Below are positions 10,254 to 19,133 of a stretch of DNA of 64,000 nt, piece after piece. The notes below the pieces were generated by a model. The model worked only from the letters and a program-made list of their open reading frames with translations, was not told the origin of the DNA and ran no database searches. The position numbers were made by a program, and so were the translations under genes. Origin of the DNA: Pseudoxanthomonas sp. YR558 (lineage in GTDB: Bacteria > Pseudomonadota > Gammaproteobacteria > Xanthomonadales > Xanthomonadaceae); contig NZ_FPCI01000001.1 in assembly GCF_900116385.1 (NCBI RefSeq), forward strand, positions 1,488,001 to 1,552,000, read 5' to 3'. How positions within the stretch are numbered: position 1 is the first letter of the stretch; every line of letters begins with the position of its first letter.

Positions 10254-11144
10254 GTGGGTATCGGCGAAGCCATGGCACTGGGCAGCGCAGCAACGTGGGC
10301 GGTGGGCGTGATCCTGGCGCGCCAGCTGGGCGCACACCTGCCGCCGCTCTCGCTCAATCTGCTCAAGAACGGGCTGGTGCTGGCGGTGCTCGCGCCGGTG
10401 GCGCTGGTGGTCCATGCCGACGCCTGGCCCACGTTGCCGGCCGCCGAACTCGCCATCGTCATCGCCAGCGGCGTGATCGGTATCGCGCTGGCGGATACGC
10501 TGTATTTCCGCGCGCTCAACGAACTGGGCGCGGGCCGGATGGGTGTGATCGGCAATCTGTACAGCCCGCTGGTGCTGCTGCTGGGCTTTGTGTTCCTGGA
10601 TGAGCGCCTCGGCGCCGGACAATGGATCGGCTTCGCGCTGGTGGGCCTCGGTGTCTTGCTGGTCAGTCGTCCGCCGGGCGAATGGAAAACCCATCCGCAG
10701 CACACCGCGCGCGGCATCATGATCGGACTGTCTGCGATCGCGCTGATGGCTATCGCCATCGTGATGGTGAAGCGCACGCTAGAAACGCAACCGTTGTTGT
10801 GGGTGACCCTGCTGCGACTGGCCGGTGCCGTCGTCGGCCTGCTGGTGGTCGCCACCCTGCCCACGATGCGCGCGCGTATGCGCTTCGTTCCTGCCGATGT
10901 CCCGTGGCGTCGCCTGCTGCTGGCCGCACTGATCGGCCAGGGGCTGTCCATGGTGTTGTGGCTGGGCGGCTACAAGTTCACCTCGGCCTCGGTCGCGGCG
11001 ATCCTCAACGAGTCCGCTTCGGTGTTCCTGGTGGTGCTTGCAGCACTGTGGCTGCGCGAGCCGCTGGGCAAGCGGGCGTTCATCGGCGTGGTCCTCACGT
11101 TCAGCGGGATAGCCTGTATGCTCCTTGGCCGAGCGATGCCATGA
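10254..11144 (+). CDS. DMT-superfamily (EamA) transporter
   Basis: Ten-helix inner-membrane permease of the drug/metabolite transporter family, with two EamA repeats (about residues 5-135 and 150-290). The proposed start is the GTG at 10254 behind GGCAGGGGG; an ATG at 10272 would cost six residues. Substrate cannot be read from the sequence. The gene ends with ATGA overlapping the start of the STAS-MlaE gene, so it is probably translated with the lipid-transport operon. That is unusual for a DMT exporter and may simply reflect a shared transcript. Confidence 0.85.
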   Translation: MGIGEAMALGSAATWAVGVILARQLGAHLPPLSLNLLKNGLVLAVLAPVALVVHADAWPTLPAAELAIVIASGVIGIALADTLYFRALNELGAGRMGVIGNLYSPLVLLLGFVFLDERLGAGQWIGFALVGLGVLLVSRPPGEWKTHPQHTARGIMIGLSAIALMAIAIVMVKRTLETQPLLWVTLLRLAGAVVGLLVVATLPTMRARMRFVPADVPWRRLLLAALIGQGLSMVLWLGGYKFTSASVAAILNESASVFLVVLAALWLREPLGKRAFIGVVLTFSGIACMLLGRAMP

Positions 11145-12256
11145 CCCCCACCCTTGCCCGCCCGCACTGCGAAGCCGATCCCGCCAAGCCTGGCCAGGTG
11201 CGGCTGGGTGGCGACTGGACGCTTTCGAGCGCGCTGGTAGTGGCCGAGGAACTTCGCGGCCTGCCCGAGGCGGTGACGCGCATCGACGCGACCGCGATCG
11301 ACCGCATCGATTCGGCCGGCGTGCTGCAGCTGCTGCGCTTCGCCAAACGGCGTGGCATGGAACTCTCCGACATCGCCTTCCGCCAGGACCACCAGGCGCT
11401 GGTCAGCACCATCGAGGACGTGGCTGATGACCGTCCGCCGCGCAAGCGCGACTACGGCGTGCTGGCCGCGCTGTCGCGCCTGGGCTATCGCGTGCACGAG
11501 AACAAGCAGGAGATCGTCGCCCTGCTGAGCTTCACTGGCGAGAACCTGGTCAAGCTGGTGCGCATGGTGAAGGAGCCGCGCCGCTTCCGCCCCACGGCCA
11601 CCGTGGCGCACATGGAAGCCGTCGGCCTGGACGCCGTGCCGCTGGTGATCCTGCTGTCGTACATGGTGGGCGCGGTGATCGCCTTCCTCGGCTCCACGGT
11701 GTTGCGCGATTTCGGCGCGGAAATCTACGTGGTGGAACTGGTGAGCATCGCGTTCCTGCGCGAGTTCGCCGTATTGATGACCGCCATCGTGCTGGCCGGC
11801 CGCACCGCCTCCGCATTCACCGCGCAGATCGGCGCGATGAAGAGCCGCGAGGAGATCGACGCCATCCGCACGCTGGGCCTGGACCCGATCGACCTGCTGG
11901 TCATTCCGCGCCTGATCGCACTGCTCGTCATGCTGCCGCTGCTGACCTTCATCTCGATGATGGCGGGCCTGGCCGGCGGCGTCACCGTCGGCGCATTCGA
12001 CCTGGGCATTCCGCCGCAGATGTACATCGCACGCATGCACGACACCATCGAGGTGAAGCACTTCCTCGTGGGGCTGTCCAAGGCGCCGGTGTTCGCGCTG
12101 GTGATCGGCCTGATCGGTTGCCTGGAGGGCCTGCGCGTGGAAGGCACCGCACAGTCGGTGGGCGAACGCACCACCTCAAGTGTCGTGCAGACCATTTCGC
12201 TCGTCATCATCATCGACGCGCTCGCTGCGTTGTGGTTCATGCACATGGACTGGTGA
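11141..12256 (+). CDS. mlaE: MlaE-family lipid ABC transporter permease with N-terminal STAS domain
   Basis: Permease of an MCE-type lipid transporter that moves phospholipids between the membranes. Residues about 15-105 form a STAS domain (MlaB-like, DRIDSAGVLQLLRF). Residues about 120-371 are the MlaE permease, with MEAVGLDAVPLVILLSY, the coupling-loop region EEIDAIRTLGLDP and five to six membrane spans. The fusion replaces the separate MlaB of E. coli. The start ATG overlaps the stop of the DMT gene (ATGA), and the stop is 2 bases before mlaF. Confidence 0.93.
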   Translation: MTPTLARPHCEADPAKPGQVRLGGDWTLSSALVVAEELRGLPEAVTRIDATAIDRIDSAGVLQLLRFAKRRGMELSDIAFRQDHQALVSTIEDVADDRPPRKRDYGVLAALSRLGYRVHENKQEIVALLSFTGENLVKLVRMVKEPRRFRPTATVAHMEAVGLDAVPLVILLSYMVGAVIAFLGSTVLRDFGAEIYVVELVSIAFLREFAVLMTAIVLAGRTASAFTAQIGAMKSREEIDAIRTLGLDPIDLLVIPRLIALLVMLPLLTFISMMAGLAGGVTVGAFDLGIPPQMYIARMHDTIEVKHFLVGLSKAPVFALVIGLIGCLEGLRVEGTAQSVGERTTSSVVQTISLVIIIDALAALWFMHMDW

Positions 12257-12258
12257 GC

Positions 12259-13068
12259 ATGGCCGACGACAACCCCATCATCCGCGTGCGTGGCCTGGTC
12301 AACCGCTTCGGCGAACAGACCGTGCACGAAGGCCTGGACCTGGACGTGCGCCGGGGCGAGATCCTCGGCGTGGTCGGCGGCTCGGGCACCGGCAAATCGG
12401 TGCTGATGCGTTCGATCCTCGGCCTGCGCCAGCCCGATGAAGGGCAGATCACGGTGCTCGGCGAGGATGCGCGCTCCGAAGACCCTGCCGCGCGCCAGCA
12501 CATAGAACGCAACACCGGCGTGCTGTTCCAGGACGGCGCGCTGTTCTCCTCGCTGACCGTGGGCGAGAACGTGCAGGTGCCGCTGAAGGAGCATCACCCC
12601 GAGCTGCCCGACAGCTGGCGTTACGAGCTGGCGCTGCTCAAGGTCAAACTGGCGGGCCTGCCTGCCGATGCGCTCAACAAGTTGCCGTCGCAGTTGTCCG
12701 GCGGCATGCGCAAGCGCGCCGGCCTGGCGCGCGCGCTCGCGCTGGACCCGCCCCTCCTCTTCCTCGACGAACCCACCGCCGGCCTGGATCCGATCGGCGC
12801 GGCTGCGTTCGACCGGTTGATCAAGACGCTGCAGGAAGCGCTCGGGCTGACGGTGTTCCTGATCACCCATGATCTGGATACGCTGTACGCGATCTGCGAC
12901 CGCGTCGCCGTGCTGGCTGACCAGCAGGTCGTCACCGTGGCGCCACTCAGCGAGGTCGAACGCTTCGACCACCCCTGGGTGCAGGAATATTTCCATGGTC
13001 CCCGCGCACGCGCCGCGCGCGATGGACAATCGGCCTACCGGCCACCCCACACGCAAACGGCGGTCTGA
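12259..13068 (+). CDS. mlaF: MlaF-type ABC transporter ATPase
   Basis: Cytoplasmic ATPase of the lipid transporter, 269 residues. Visible motifs are Walker A GGSGTGKS, Q-loop FQDGALFSS, signature LSGGMRKR, Walker B LLFLDEP and the H-loop ITHDLDT. The LSGGMRKR signature with FQDGALFSSLTV is typical of MlaF rather than of amino-acid importers. The ATG at 12259 is preferred; a GTG at 12253 would overlap the mlaE stop. The C-terminus extends about 20 residues past the fold (RARAARDGQSAYRPP). Confidence 0.95.
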   Translation: MADDNPIIRVRGLVNRFGEQTVHEGLDLDVRRGEILGVVGGSGTGKSVLMRSILGLRQPDEGQITVLGEDARSEDPAARQHIERNTGVLFQDGALFSSLTVGENVQVPLKEHHPELPDSWRYELALLKVKLAGLPADALNKLPSQLSGGMRKRAGLARALALDPPLLFLDEPTAGLDPIGAAAFDRLIKTLQEALGLTVFLITHDLDTLYAICDRVAVLADQQVVTVAPLSEVERFDHPWVQEYFHGPRARAARDGQSAYRPPHTQTAV

Positions 13069-13071
13069 TCG

Positions 13072-13998
13072 ATGGAAACCCGTGCCAACTACGTGCTCAT
13101 CGGCGCCTTCACACTGATCATCGCGGCCGCGCTGCTGCTGTTCGGGCTGTGGGCGGCCAAGTATTCGTCCGAACGCACCTGGCAGGAGTACCAGGTGGTG
13201 TTCCGCGAGGCGGTCACCGGTCTGTCGGTCGGCAGCCCGGTGCAGTACAACGGCATCGCGGTGGGTTCGATCACCAAGCTGTCGCTGGCGCCCAACGACC
13301 CGCGCCAGGTGATCGCGCGCATCCGCGTGGAGTCCTACACACCGGTGAAGACCGACACCCGCGCCAAGCTGGCCATCACCAGCCTGACCGGCCCCACCAT
13401 CATCCAGCTGAGCGGCGGAACGCCGCAGGCGCCGGCGTTGACCACCGTGGACACGCGCGAAGCGCCGGTGATCCAGACGGCGCCCTCCGCGCTGCAGAAC
13501 ATCACCGACACCGCCAACCGGATCGTCGAGCGGCTCGACCAGGTACTCAGCGACAAGAACGTCGCTAGCATCACCGCCACGCTCGAAAACCTGGAATCGA
13601 TGAGCAACTCGCTGGCCAGCCGCGAGGACGGGCTGGAGTCGCTGATCGTCAGCGCTCGCGACGCCGCGCAGAACCTCGACAAGACCCTGACCACCACCAA
13701 CGGCACCATCGAGCGCCTGGACCAGAACTTGGTACGCGAGCTGCCCGACATCCTGGCCAAGCTGGAAAGCACGCTGGGCAAGCTGGACTCCGCCGCCGGC
13801 AACGCCGACGCGATCATTGGCGAGAACCGCGCGGCCATCAACAGCTTCGCCAACGACGGACTGGGCCAATTGGGCCCGACGCTCACCGAACTGCGCGGAC
13901 TGGTGCGCGATCTGCGCCGCGTCAGCGACCGCCTCGAAGGCAATCCCGCGCGCTACCTGCTGGGCCGCGACGCACCCAAGGAGTTCGACCCGAAATGA
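13072..13998 (+). CDS. mlaD: MlaD/MCE-domain protein with long helical C-terminus
   Basis: MCE-domain lipid-binding protein anchored in the inner membrane by one N-terminal helix (residues 9-31). The MCE domain (about 40-120) contains VGSPVQYNGIAVGSI and TSLTGPTIIQLSGG. The remaining 180 residues are predicted alpha-helical and Asp/Glu/Leu-rich (ERLDQVLSD, LESMSNSL, LDKTLTTTNG, KLESTLGKLD). The E. coli MlaD is about 183 residues, so this 308-residue form has a large periplasmic extension of the kind that forms needles or tubes in other MCE proteins. It overlaps the lipoprotein gene by 4 bases. Confidence 0.93.
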   Translation: METRANYVLIGAFTLIIAAALLLFGLWAAKYSSERTWQEYQVVFREAVTGLSVGSPVQYNGIAVGSITKLSLAPNDPRQVIARIRVESYTPVKTDTRAKLAITSLTGPTIIQLSGGTPQAPALTTVDTREAPVIQTAPSALQNITDTANRIVERLDQVLSDKNVASITATLENLESMSNSLASREDGLESLIVSARDAAQNLDKTLTTTNGTIERLDQNLVRELPDILAKLESTLGKLDSAAGNADAIIGENRAAINSFANDGLGQLGPTLTELRGLVRDLRRVSDRLEGNPARYLLGRDAPKEFDPK

Positions 13999-14627
13999 AA
14001 GCGCTGCGCATCTCCCTGTGTGCCTCCCTGGCGGCGTTCGCGCTGGCTGGCTGCTCGATCCTCGGCAGCGAACAGCGCGACCCGGTGACGATCTACGCAC
14101 CCGACATCCGCGTACCCGCGCGGGCCGAATGGCCGACGGTCGGCTGGTCCCTGGTGATCGCCAAGCCCACGGCCGCACGCGTGGTCGACAGCCCCCGCAT
14201 CTCGGTGCGCCCGACGCCAGGTGAGCTGCAGGTCTATCGCGGCGTGTCGTGGGCGCAACCGGCGACCGAACTGGTGCAGGACGCGGTGCAGCGCACGCTG
14301 GAGGATTCCGGCCGCATCCCCGCCGTGGCCAGCGCCGACGCCGGCATCCTCGGCGACTATAAGCTGGTGATGGATGTGCGCCGCTTCGAGGCCGATTACG
14401 CCGGTGCCGCCCTGCCGTCGGCCGTGGTGGAGATCAACGCCAAGCTCGTCAGCAGCCGCGACCAACGCGTGGTGGCATCGCGCACGTTCCTCCAGCAGCA
14501 GCCGGCCACGTCCGTCGAGGTGGCCCAGGTGGCGCAGGCGTTCGATGGCGCGCTGACCGCCGCCACCGCGGAGCTGGTGGGTTGGTTGCTGGTGGCGGGC
14601 CGGGACGACGCCCCCCTGCGCCGCTGA
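13995..14627 (+). CDS. PqiC-like ABC-transport auxiliary lipoprotein
   Basis: A 210-residue lipoprotein with lipobox LAGC (Cys20) after a standard signal peptide. The region after the Cys matches the ABC_trans_aux / PqiC family, with a segment YRGVSWAQPATELVQDAVQ. E. coli PqiC is an outer-membrane lipoprotein that works with the MCE protein PqiB. Here it closes the mlaEFD operon (ATGA overlap with mlaD) in place of the soluble carrier MlaC. It probably receives the distal end of the long MlaD; that is inference. Confidence 0.85.
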   Translation: MKALRISLCASLAAFALAGCSILGSEQRDPVTIYAPDIRVPARAEWPTVGWSLVIAKPTAARVVDSPRISVRPTPGELQVYRGVSWAQPATELVQDAVQRTLEDSGRIPAVASADAGILGDYKLVMDVRRFEADYAGAALPSAVVEINAKLVSSRDQRVVASRTFLQQQPATSVEVAQVAQAFDGALTAATAELVGWLLVAGRDDAPLRR

Positions 14628-14631
14628 ACCG

Positions 14632-15255
14632 TCAGCGACGTCGGGCAGGATCCACGTGACGGAACGTCAGGTTGATCCTCGGCCCCAGCGGCCGCGTCGT
14701 ACGCGGCAAGGCGTGCCGATAGAGGCGCTGGGTATCGCCCGACATCACCAGCAAGCTCCCGTGCGGTAGCGCGATCGCCGCGCGCATCGTCGCCTCCTGC
14801 CGGTGTTTCAGCAGGAACCGGCGTGGCGCTCCCAGGCTGATCGACGCGATTACCGGCTGGGGGCCCAGTTCCGGTTCGTCGTCGCTGTGCCAACCCATCG
14901 CGTCGCGCCCGTCCCGGTACAGGTTCGCCAGCACGCTGTTGAACGGCACGCCCAACTCAGCCTGCAACCGCAGCCGTAACGCGGACAGCGCATCCGTCCA
15001 AGCGAGTGGCGTGAAGGCCGTGCCCGAGTAGCGATACACCGCGTCCGCGTCGCCGATCCACGCGCTGAGTCGGGGCGAATCCACGTCGCGTCCGAACAGC
15101 CGGATGCGGTGCACGCTCCACGGCAAGGCATCGGTCAGCGCTTCGAACAGGCGATCCGCGGCATCCCCGGCAAGCCAGGCGGGCTGGAACCGCAAGGTAG
15201 CGCCGGGTAGCCCTGCGTCGGAGCCATCCGCAGGCAGCGGCAAGGGTATGGTCAT
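14632..15255 (-). CDS. alkB: AlkB-family 2-oxoglutarate/Fe(II) dioxygenase
   Basis: DNA/RNA repair dioxygenase that removes alkyl groups from bases by oxidative demethylation. The 207-residue product has the HxD iron motif in MGWHSDDEPELG, the distal His in YRHALPRT and the 2-oxoglutarate-binding Arg residues in RINLTFRHV. NSVLANLYRDG and ISLGAPRRFLLKH match the ALKBH2/3-like subgroup, with no obvious extra domains. It is convergent with the PqiC-like gene, only 4 bases apart, with no room for a separate terminator. Confidence 0.9.
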   Translation of the reverse strand: MTIPLPLPADGSDAGLPGATLRFQPAWLAGDAADRLFEALTDALPWSVHRIRLFGRDVDSPRLSAWIGDADAVYRYSGTAFTPLAWTDALSALRLRLQAELGVPFNSVLANLYRDGRDAMGWHSDDEPELGPQPVIASISLGAPRRFLLKHRQEATMRAAIALPHGSLLVMSGDTQRLYRHALPRTTRPLGPRINLTFRHVDPARRR

Positions 15256-15338
15256 GCCGGCGATGCTCGCGGATTTGCCCCGTCTCGCGCAAACGCCGAA
15301 AATACCGGGAGCCTAACGCCACGCTGGAGCCGAGACCG

Positions 15339-16949
15339 ATGTCCGATGTCGAACGCGATGTAATGGAATACGACGTCGTGACCGTCGGCGCGGGCCCCGC
15401 GGGCCTGGCCTTCGCGATCCGGCTGAAGCAGCTGAACCCCGACATCTCGGTCTGCGTGATCGAGAAGGCGAGCACCATCGGCGCGCACATCCTGTCCGGC
15501 GCCGTGATCGAACCGCAGCCGCTCGACGCGCTGCTGCCCGGCTGGCGCGACAACCCGCCGCCGATCTGCGTGCCGGCCACGGACGACGAGTTCTGGTATT
15601 TCAGCAAGGACGGCGGCCGCAAGTTCCCCATGGTGCCGCCGGGCATGCGCAACCATGGCAACTTCATCGTCTCGCTGGGCGCGATGTGCGCCTGGCTGGC
15701 CCCGCAGGCCGAAGCGCTGGGCGTGGAGATCTACCCGGGCTTCGCCGCATCTGAAACGCTGCACGATGACGACGGCAAGGTCCTCGGCGTGCGCATCGGC
15801 GACATGGGCATCGCGAAGGATGGCAGCCACAAGCCAGGCTACACGCAGGGCATCGACATCCGCGCCAAGGTCACCGTGCTGGCCGAAGGCGCGCGCGGCC
15901 ATCTGACCAAACGGCTGGTGAAGCGCTTCGCCCTGGACAAGGACAGCGATCCGCAGGCGTACTCGATCGGCATCAAGGAACTCTGGCAGGTGCCGGAAGG
16001 CCGCGTCACGCCGGGCAAGATCGTGCACACGCTTGGTTGGCCCGCCAGCAACGACATCTACGGCGGCAGCTTCCTGTACCACCTGGAAAACAACCAGATC
16101 GCACTGGGCTACGTCAGCGGTCTGGACTACAAGGACCCGGAATACAAACCGTGGGAGGCCTTCCAGCAATGGAAGAACCACCCGCTGATCAAACCGGTCC
16201 TGGAAGGCGGCAGCATCCTGTCCGCCGGCGCGCGCGCCATCGTCACCGGCGGCTGGCAGTCGCTGCCGAAAGTCGAAATGCCGGGCGCATTGCTGATCGG
16301 CGATACCGCCGGTCTGCTCAACGTGCCGAAGATCAAGGGCACGCACCAGGCGATCCGCAGCGGCATGCTGGCGGCCGAGCACCTAGTGGCATCGCAGCTG
16401 GCACCCGAAGGGTTCGACGCGAAGCTGCGCGATTCCGATGCGATGGCCGAGCTGAAGTCCGTGCGCAACATCAAGCCGGGCTTCAAGAAGGGCCTGTGGT
16501 TCGGCATGGCCAACGCCGCTTGGGAAACCGTCACCGGCGGCCTGTCGCCATGGACGCTGAAGGTGAAACCCGACTGGTCCTCGCTCGACAAGGTCGGCGA
16601 ACACGAGGAACCCAAGCGCGATTACGTGGACCGCACGCTGGCGCCGCGCGATCGCCTGCAGGGCGTCTACTTCGCCGCCACCGAGCACGACGAAGACCAG
16701 CCCGTGCACCTGCGCGTGCACGACACGTCCGTGTGCGTCAGCCGTTGCGCCGCCGAGTACGACAACCCCTGCACGCGCTTCTGCCCAGCCGGGGTTTACG
16801 AAATCGTCGATAACGGCGACGGCAGACGCCTGCAGATCAATGCCGCCAACTGCGTGCACTGCAAGACCTGCGACATCAAGGACCCCTACCAGATCATCGA
16901 CTGGGTGACGCCGGAAGGCGGTTCGGGGCCGAACTACCAGAACCTCTAG
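15339..16949 (+). CDS. Electron-transfer flavoprotein-ubiquinone oxidoreductase
   Basis: Inner-membrane-associated flavoprotein with a 4Fe-4S cluster that passes electrons from ETF to ubiquinone. The N-terminal FAD-binding motif is GAGPAGLAFA (residues 18-27). The C-terminal ferredoxin-like domain has Cys residues in CTRFCPAGVY and NCVHCKTCDIKDP. Length of 536 residues is normal. Its partner subunits etfB and etfA are about 7 kb downstream. The next gene, a polysaccharide protein, starts 7 bases after the stop, so the two are probably co-transcribed. Confidence 0.95.
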   Translation: MSDVERDVMEYDVVTVGAGPAGLAFAIRLKQLNPDISVCVIEKASTIGAHILSGAVIEPQPLDALLPGWRDNPPPICVPATDDEFWYFSKDGGRKFPMVPPGMRNHGNFIVSLGAMCAWLAPQAEALGVEIYPGFAASETLHDDDGKVLGVRIGDMGIAKDGSHKPGYTQGIDIRAKVTVLAEGARGHLTKRLVKRFALDKDSDPQAYSIGIKELWQVPEGRVTPGKIVHTLGWPASNDIYGGSFLYHLENNQIALGYVSGLDYKDPEYKPWEAFQQWKNHPLIKPVLEGGSILSAGARAIVTGGWQSLPKVEMPGALLIGDTAGLLNVPKIKGTHQAIRSGMLAAEHLVASQLAPEGFDAKLRDSDAMAELKSVRNIKPGFKKGLWFGMANAAWETVTGGLSPWTLKVKPDWSSLDKVGEHEEPKRDYVDRTLAPRDRLQGVYFAATEHDEDQPVHLRVHDTSVCVSRCAAEYDNPCTRFCPAGVYEIVDNGDGRRLQINAANCVHCKTCDIKDPYQIIDWVTPEGGSGPNYQNL

Positions 16950-16956
16950 GAAGCCA

Positions 16957-19014
16957 GTGACGAATCCCCTGTCACGCCGCGTCCGCACCACGCTGTTCTA
17001 TGCGCTGCGTGCCGCGTTCCGTCTAACCCCGATGCCACAGGCGACGCGCGATCGGTTGCGCCAACGCTTCCTCGACACGCGCGGCGATTGGGTCCCGGAA
17101 GGTCCCAAGGGCAAGGCGCCCGACGGCGCCCAGCCGCGCAGACCCTATGTCCGCTCGGATGAGCGCGCCATCGGTTACGTGCCCTACGAGAAGGACGAAC
17201 TGCCGGATCCCTTGCCTGCCACGCTGGTCGCGTTCTATCTGCCGCAGTTCCACACCATTCCCGAGAACGACGCATGGTGGGGCAAGGGCTTCACCGAATG
17301 GCGCAACGTCACCCGCGCCCTGCCGCAGTTCGAGGGCCACTACCAGCCCAAACTCCCCGGCGATCTCGGGTTCTACGATCTGCGCAATGTCGAGGTGATG
17401 CATGAGCAGGCACGCCTGGCACGCGAGTACGGCATCAGCGCATTCTGCTTCTACTTCTACTGGTTCGGCGGCAAGACGTTACTGGAAACACCGCTGCGCA
17501 ACTGGCTCAACGACAAGACCATCGACCTGAAGTTCTGCCTGTGCTGGGCGAACGAGAAATGGACCCGCACCTGGGATGGCCGCGGAAATGAAATCCTGAT
17601 CGACCAGCAGCACTCGCCCGAGGACGATATCGCGTTCATCGAGCATGTGGCGGAGTACATGCGGGATCCACGCTATCTGCGTGTGGATGGAAAGCCCGTG
17701 CTTCTTGTCTACCGGCCCGGAGTGTTTCCGGACATGAAGGCGACTGCCGCACGGTGGCGGGCGTGGTGCATCGCACAGGGGCTGGGAGAAATACACCTCG
17801 CCTACGTGCAGTCGTTCGATAGCGTGGATCCACGCGCGATTTCCTTCGATGCCGCCGTGCAATTCCCGCCCCTGCGCTGGAATGCCCCCCCGCTGGCCGC
17901 CACGGTCGATCTGATCAATCCAAGTTATTCAGGCCAACTGATGGATTGGCGCGGCATAGCTCCTGCGTTCAGCCAACCGTCAGCGCCTCCCTACCGGTTA
18001 CATCAAGGCGTCAGTCCTGGCTGGGACAATGAAGCTCGACGTCCCGGCCGCGGCAGGTGTTTTCTGGGTGCTTCGCCGGATTACTACGGAAAGTTCCTGG
18101 CAGACGCGATTGCGTCTACCCGATCCCAGCGGATGCCGGGGCCCATTTTCATCAATGCATGGAACGAATGGGCAGAAGGAGCGGTGCTCGAACCGGACGC
18201 AAGACATGGCTACGCCTACCTCGATGCGACCCGAAGGGCGTTACGCCCGCTCCTACCCGCCGAAGCGCGCCCATGCGCGATCGTGCACGCGTGGTATCCC
18301 GAGGCGCTGGACGACATCGTCCAGGCGCTCAAGAGCAGTGGGATCGACTGGCGCATCATCGTCACCACCGCGCCCCAGGTCCTTACGGAGATCAGCAGAA
18401 GTCTGGAGTCCAGCGGGCTCGAATATGAGCTCTGCGTATTCGAGAATCGCGGGCGGGATATCCTGCCCTTCCTGAGAACGGCGCGTCGGCTCCTTGATAC
18501 GGGATCCGATCTTGTATTGAAGCTGCACACCAAGCGCTCGACCCATCGGGACGACGGCGATGCTTGGCGAAAGGAACTCTTGAGTCAGCTGGCGGGCGGC
18601 GGCAGGGCATCAAGGATCCGCGATGCGATGGAGCGTGCGCCAGAGATAGGCCTCGTGGGGCCGGCGGCGCACGTCTTGTCCCTGAGCGAGTACATGGGCG
18701 CGAACGCACGTGAGGTGTCTGCTCTCGCCGCGCGTATGGGCGCGCATCCGCCGGTCGGGGAATACCGTTTCGTTTCAGGCAGCATGTTCTGGGCACGGTT
18801 GTCCGCGCTGCGGCCCCTGCTCGAGTTGGACTTCCTGGAGTCCGAGTTCGTCGTAGAGCAAGGACAGACCGATGGCACGATGGCGCATGCCGTGGAGCGT
18901 GCCGTCGGCATCAGCGCGGCCGTGATGGGCTATCGACTGGAAAGCATTGAACAGCTGATGGGCGAGCCGGCGCTACCGACCGACCGGCGATACGCATACG
19001 CCAATCGATCCTGA
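16957..19014 (+). CDS. WbsX-RgpF fusion, polysaccharide-related protein
   Basis: A 685-residue two-domain protein. Residues about 88-430 match the WbsX / GH99-like family found in O-antigen clusters: FYLPQFHTIPENDAWWGKGF, WRNVTRALPQFEGHYQPKLP and NAWNEWAEGAVLEPD. Residues about 440-680 match rhamnan-synthesis protein RgpF (ENRGRDILPFL, LKLHTKRSTH). No signal peptide is seen. The start is GTG at 16957 behind AGGAAG; an ATG at 17032 is the alternative. The second half is visibly less GC-rich than its neighbours. Activity is not established; a role in rhamnose-containing glycan synthesis is plausible given the GDP-rhamnose locus at 40-42 kb. Confidence 0.85.
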   Translation: MTNPLSRRVRTTLFYALRAAFRLTPMPQATRDRLRQRFLDTRGDWVPEGPKGKAPDGAQPRRPYVRSDERAIGYVPYEKDELPDPLPATLVAFYLPQFHTIPENDAWWGKGFTEWRNVTRALPQFEGHYQPKLPGDLGFYDLRNVEVMHEQARLAREYGISAFCFYFYWFGGKTLLETPLRNWLNDKTIDLKFCLCWANEKWTRTWDGRGNEILIDQQHSPEDDIAFIEHVAEYMRDPRYLRVDGKPVLLVYRPGVFPDMKATAARWRAWCIAQGLGEIHLAYVQSFDSVDPRAISFDAAVQFPPLRWNAPPLAATVDLINPSYSGQLMDWRGIAPAFSQPSAPPYRLHQGVSPGWDNEARRPGRGRCFLGASPDYYGKFLADAIASTRSQRMPGPIFINAWNEWAEGAVLEPDARHGYAYLDATRRALRPLLPAEARPCAIVHAWYPEALDDIVQALKSSGIDWRIIVTTAPQVLTEISRSLESSGLEYELCVFENRGRDILPFLRTARRLLDTGSDLVLKLHTKRSTHRDDGDAWRKELLSQLAGGGRASRIRDAMERAPEIGLVGPAAHVLSLSEYMGANAREVSALAARMGAHPPVGEYRFVSGSMFWARLSALRPLLELDFLESEFVVEQGQTDGTMAHAVERAVGISAAVMGYRLESIEQLMGEPALPTDRRYAYANRS

Positions 19015-19080
19015 AGCGACTCGGACGCGGCGAAATGCCGCCTTGCGTGACCCGCATCGACGCCAGGGTGCCCAGAAACG

Positions 19081-19110
19081 ACAACGCCATGGTGTGAGCC
19101 ATGGCGTTGT
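19081..19110 (-). terminator. 12-bp hairpin after the metalloprotease gene
   Basis: Perfect inverted repeat ACAACGCCATGG / CCATGGCGTTGT with a 6-base loop, 24 bases past the minus-strand stop. On the minus strand it is followed by CGTTTCT, a weak T-tract. It also lies between convergent genes and may end both transcripts. Confidence 0.65.
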
Positions 19111-19133
19111 GTGTGCAACTGCGGAGATCGCTA

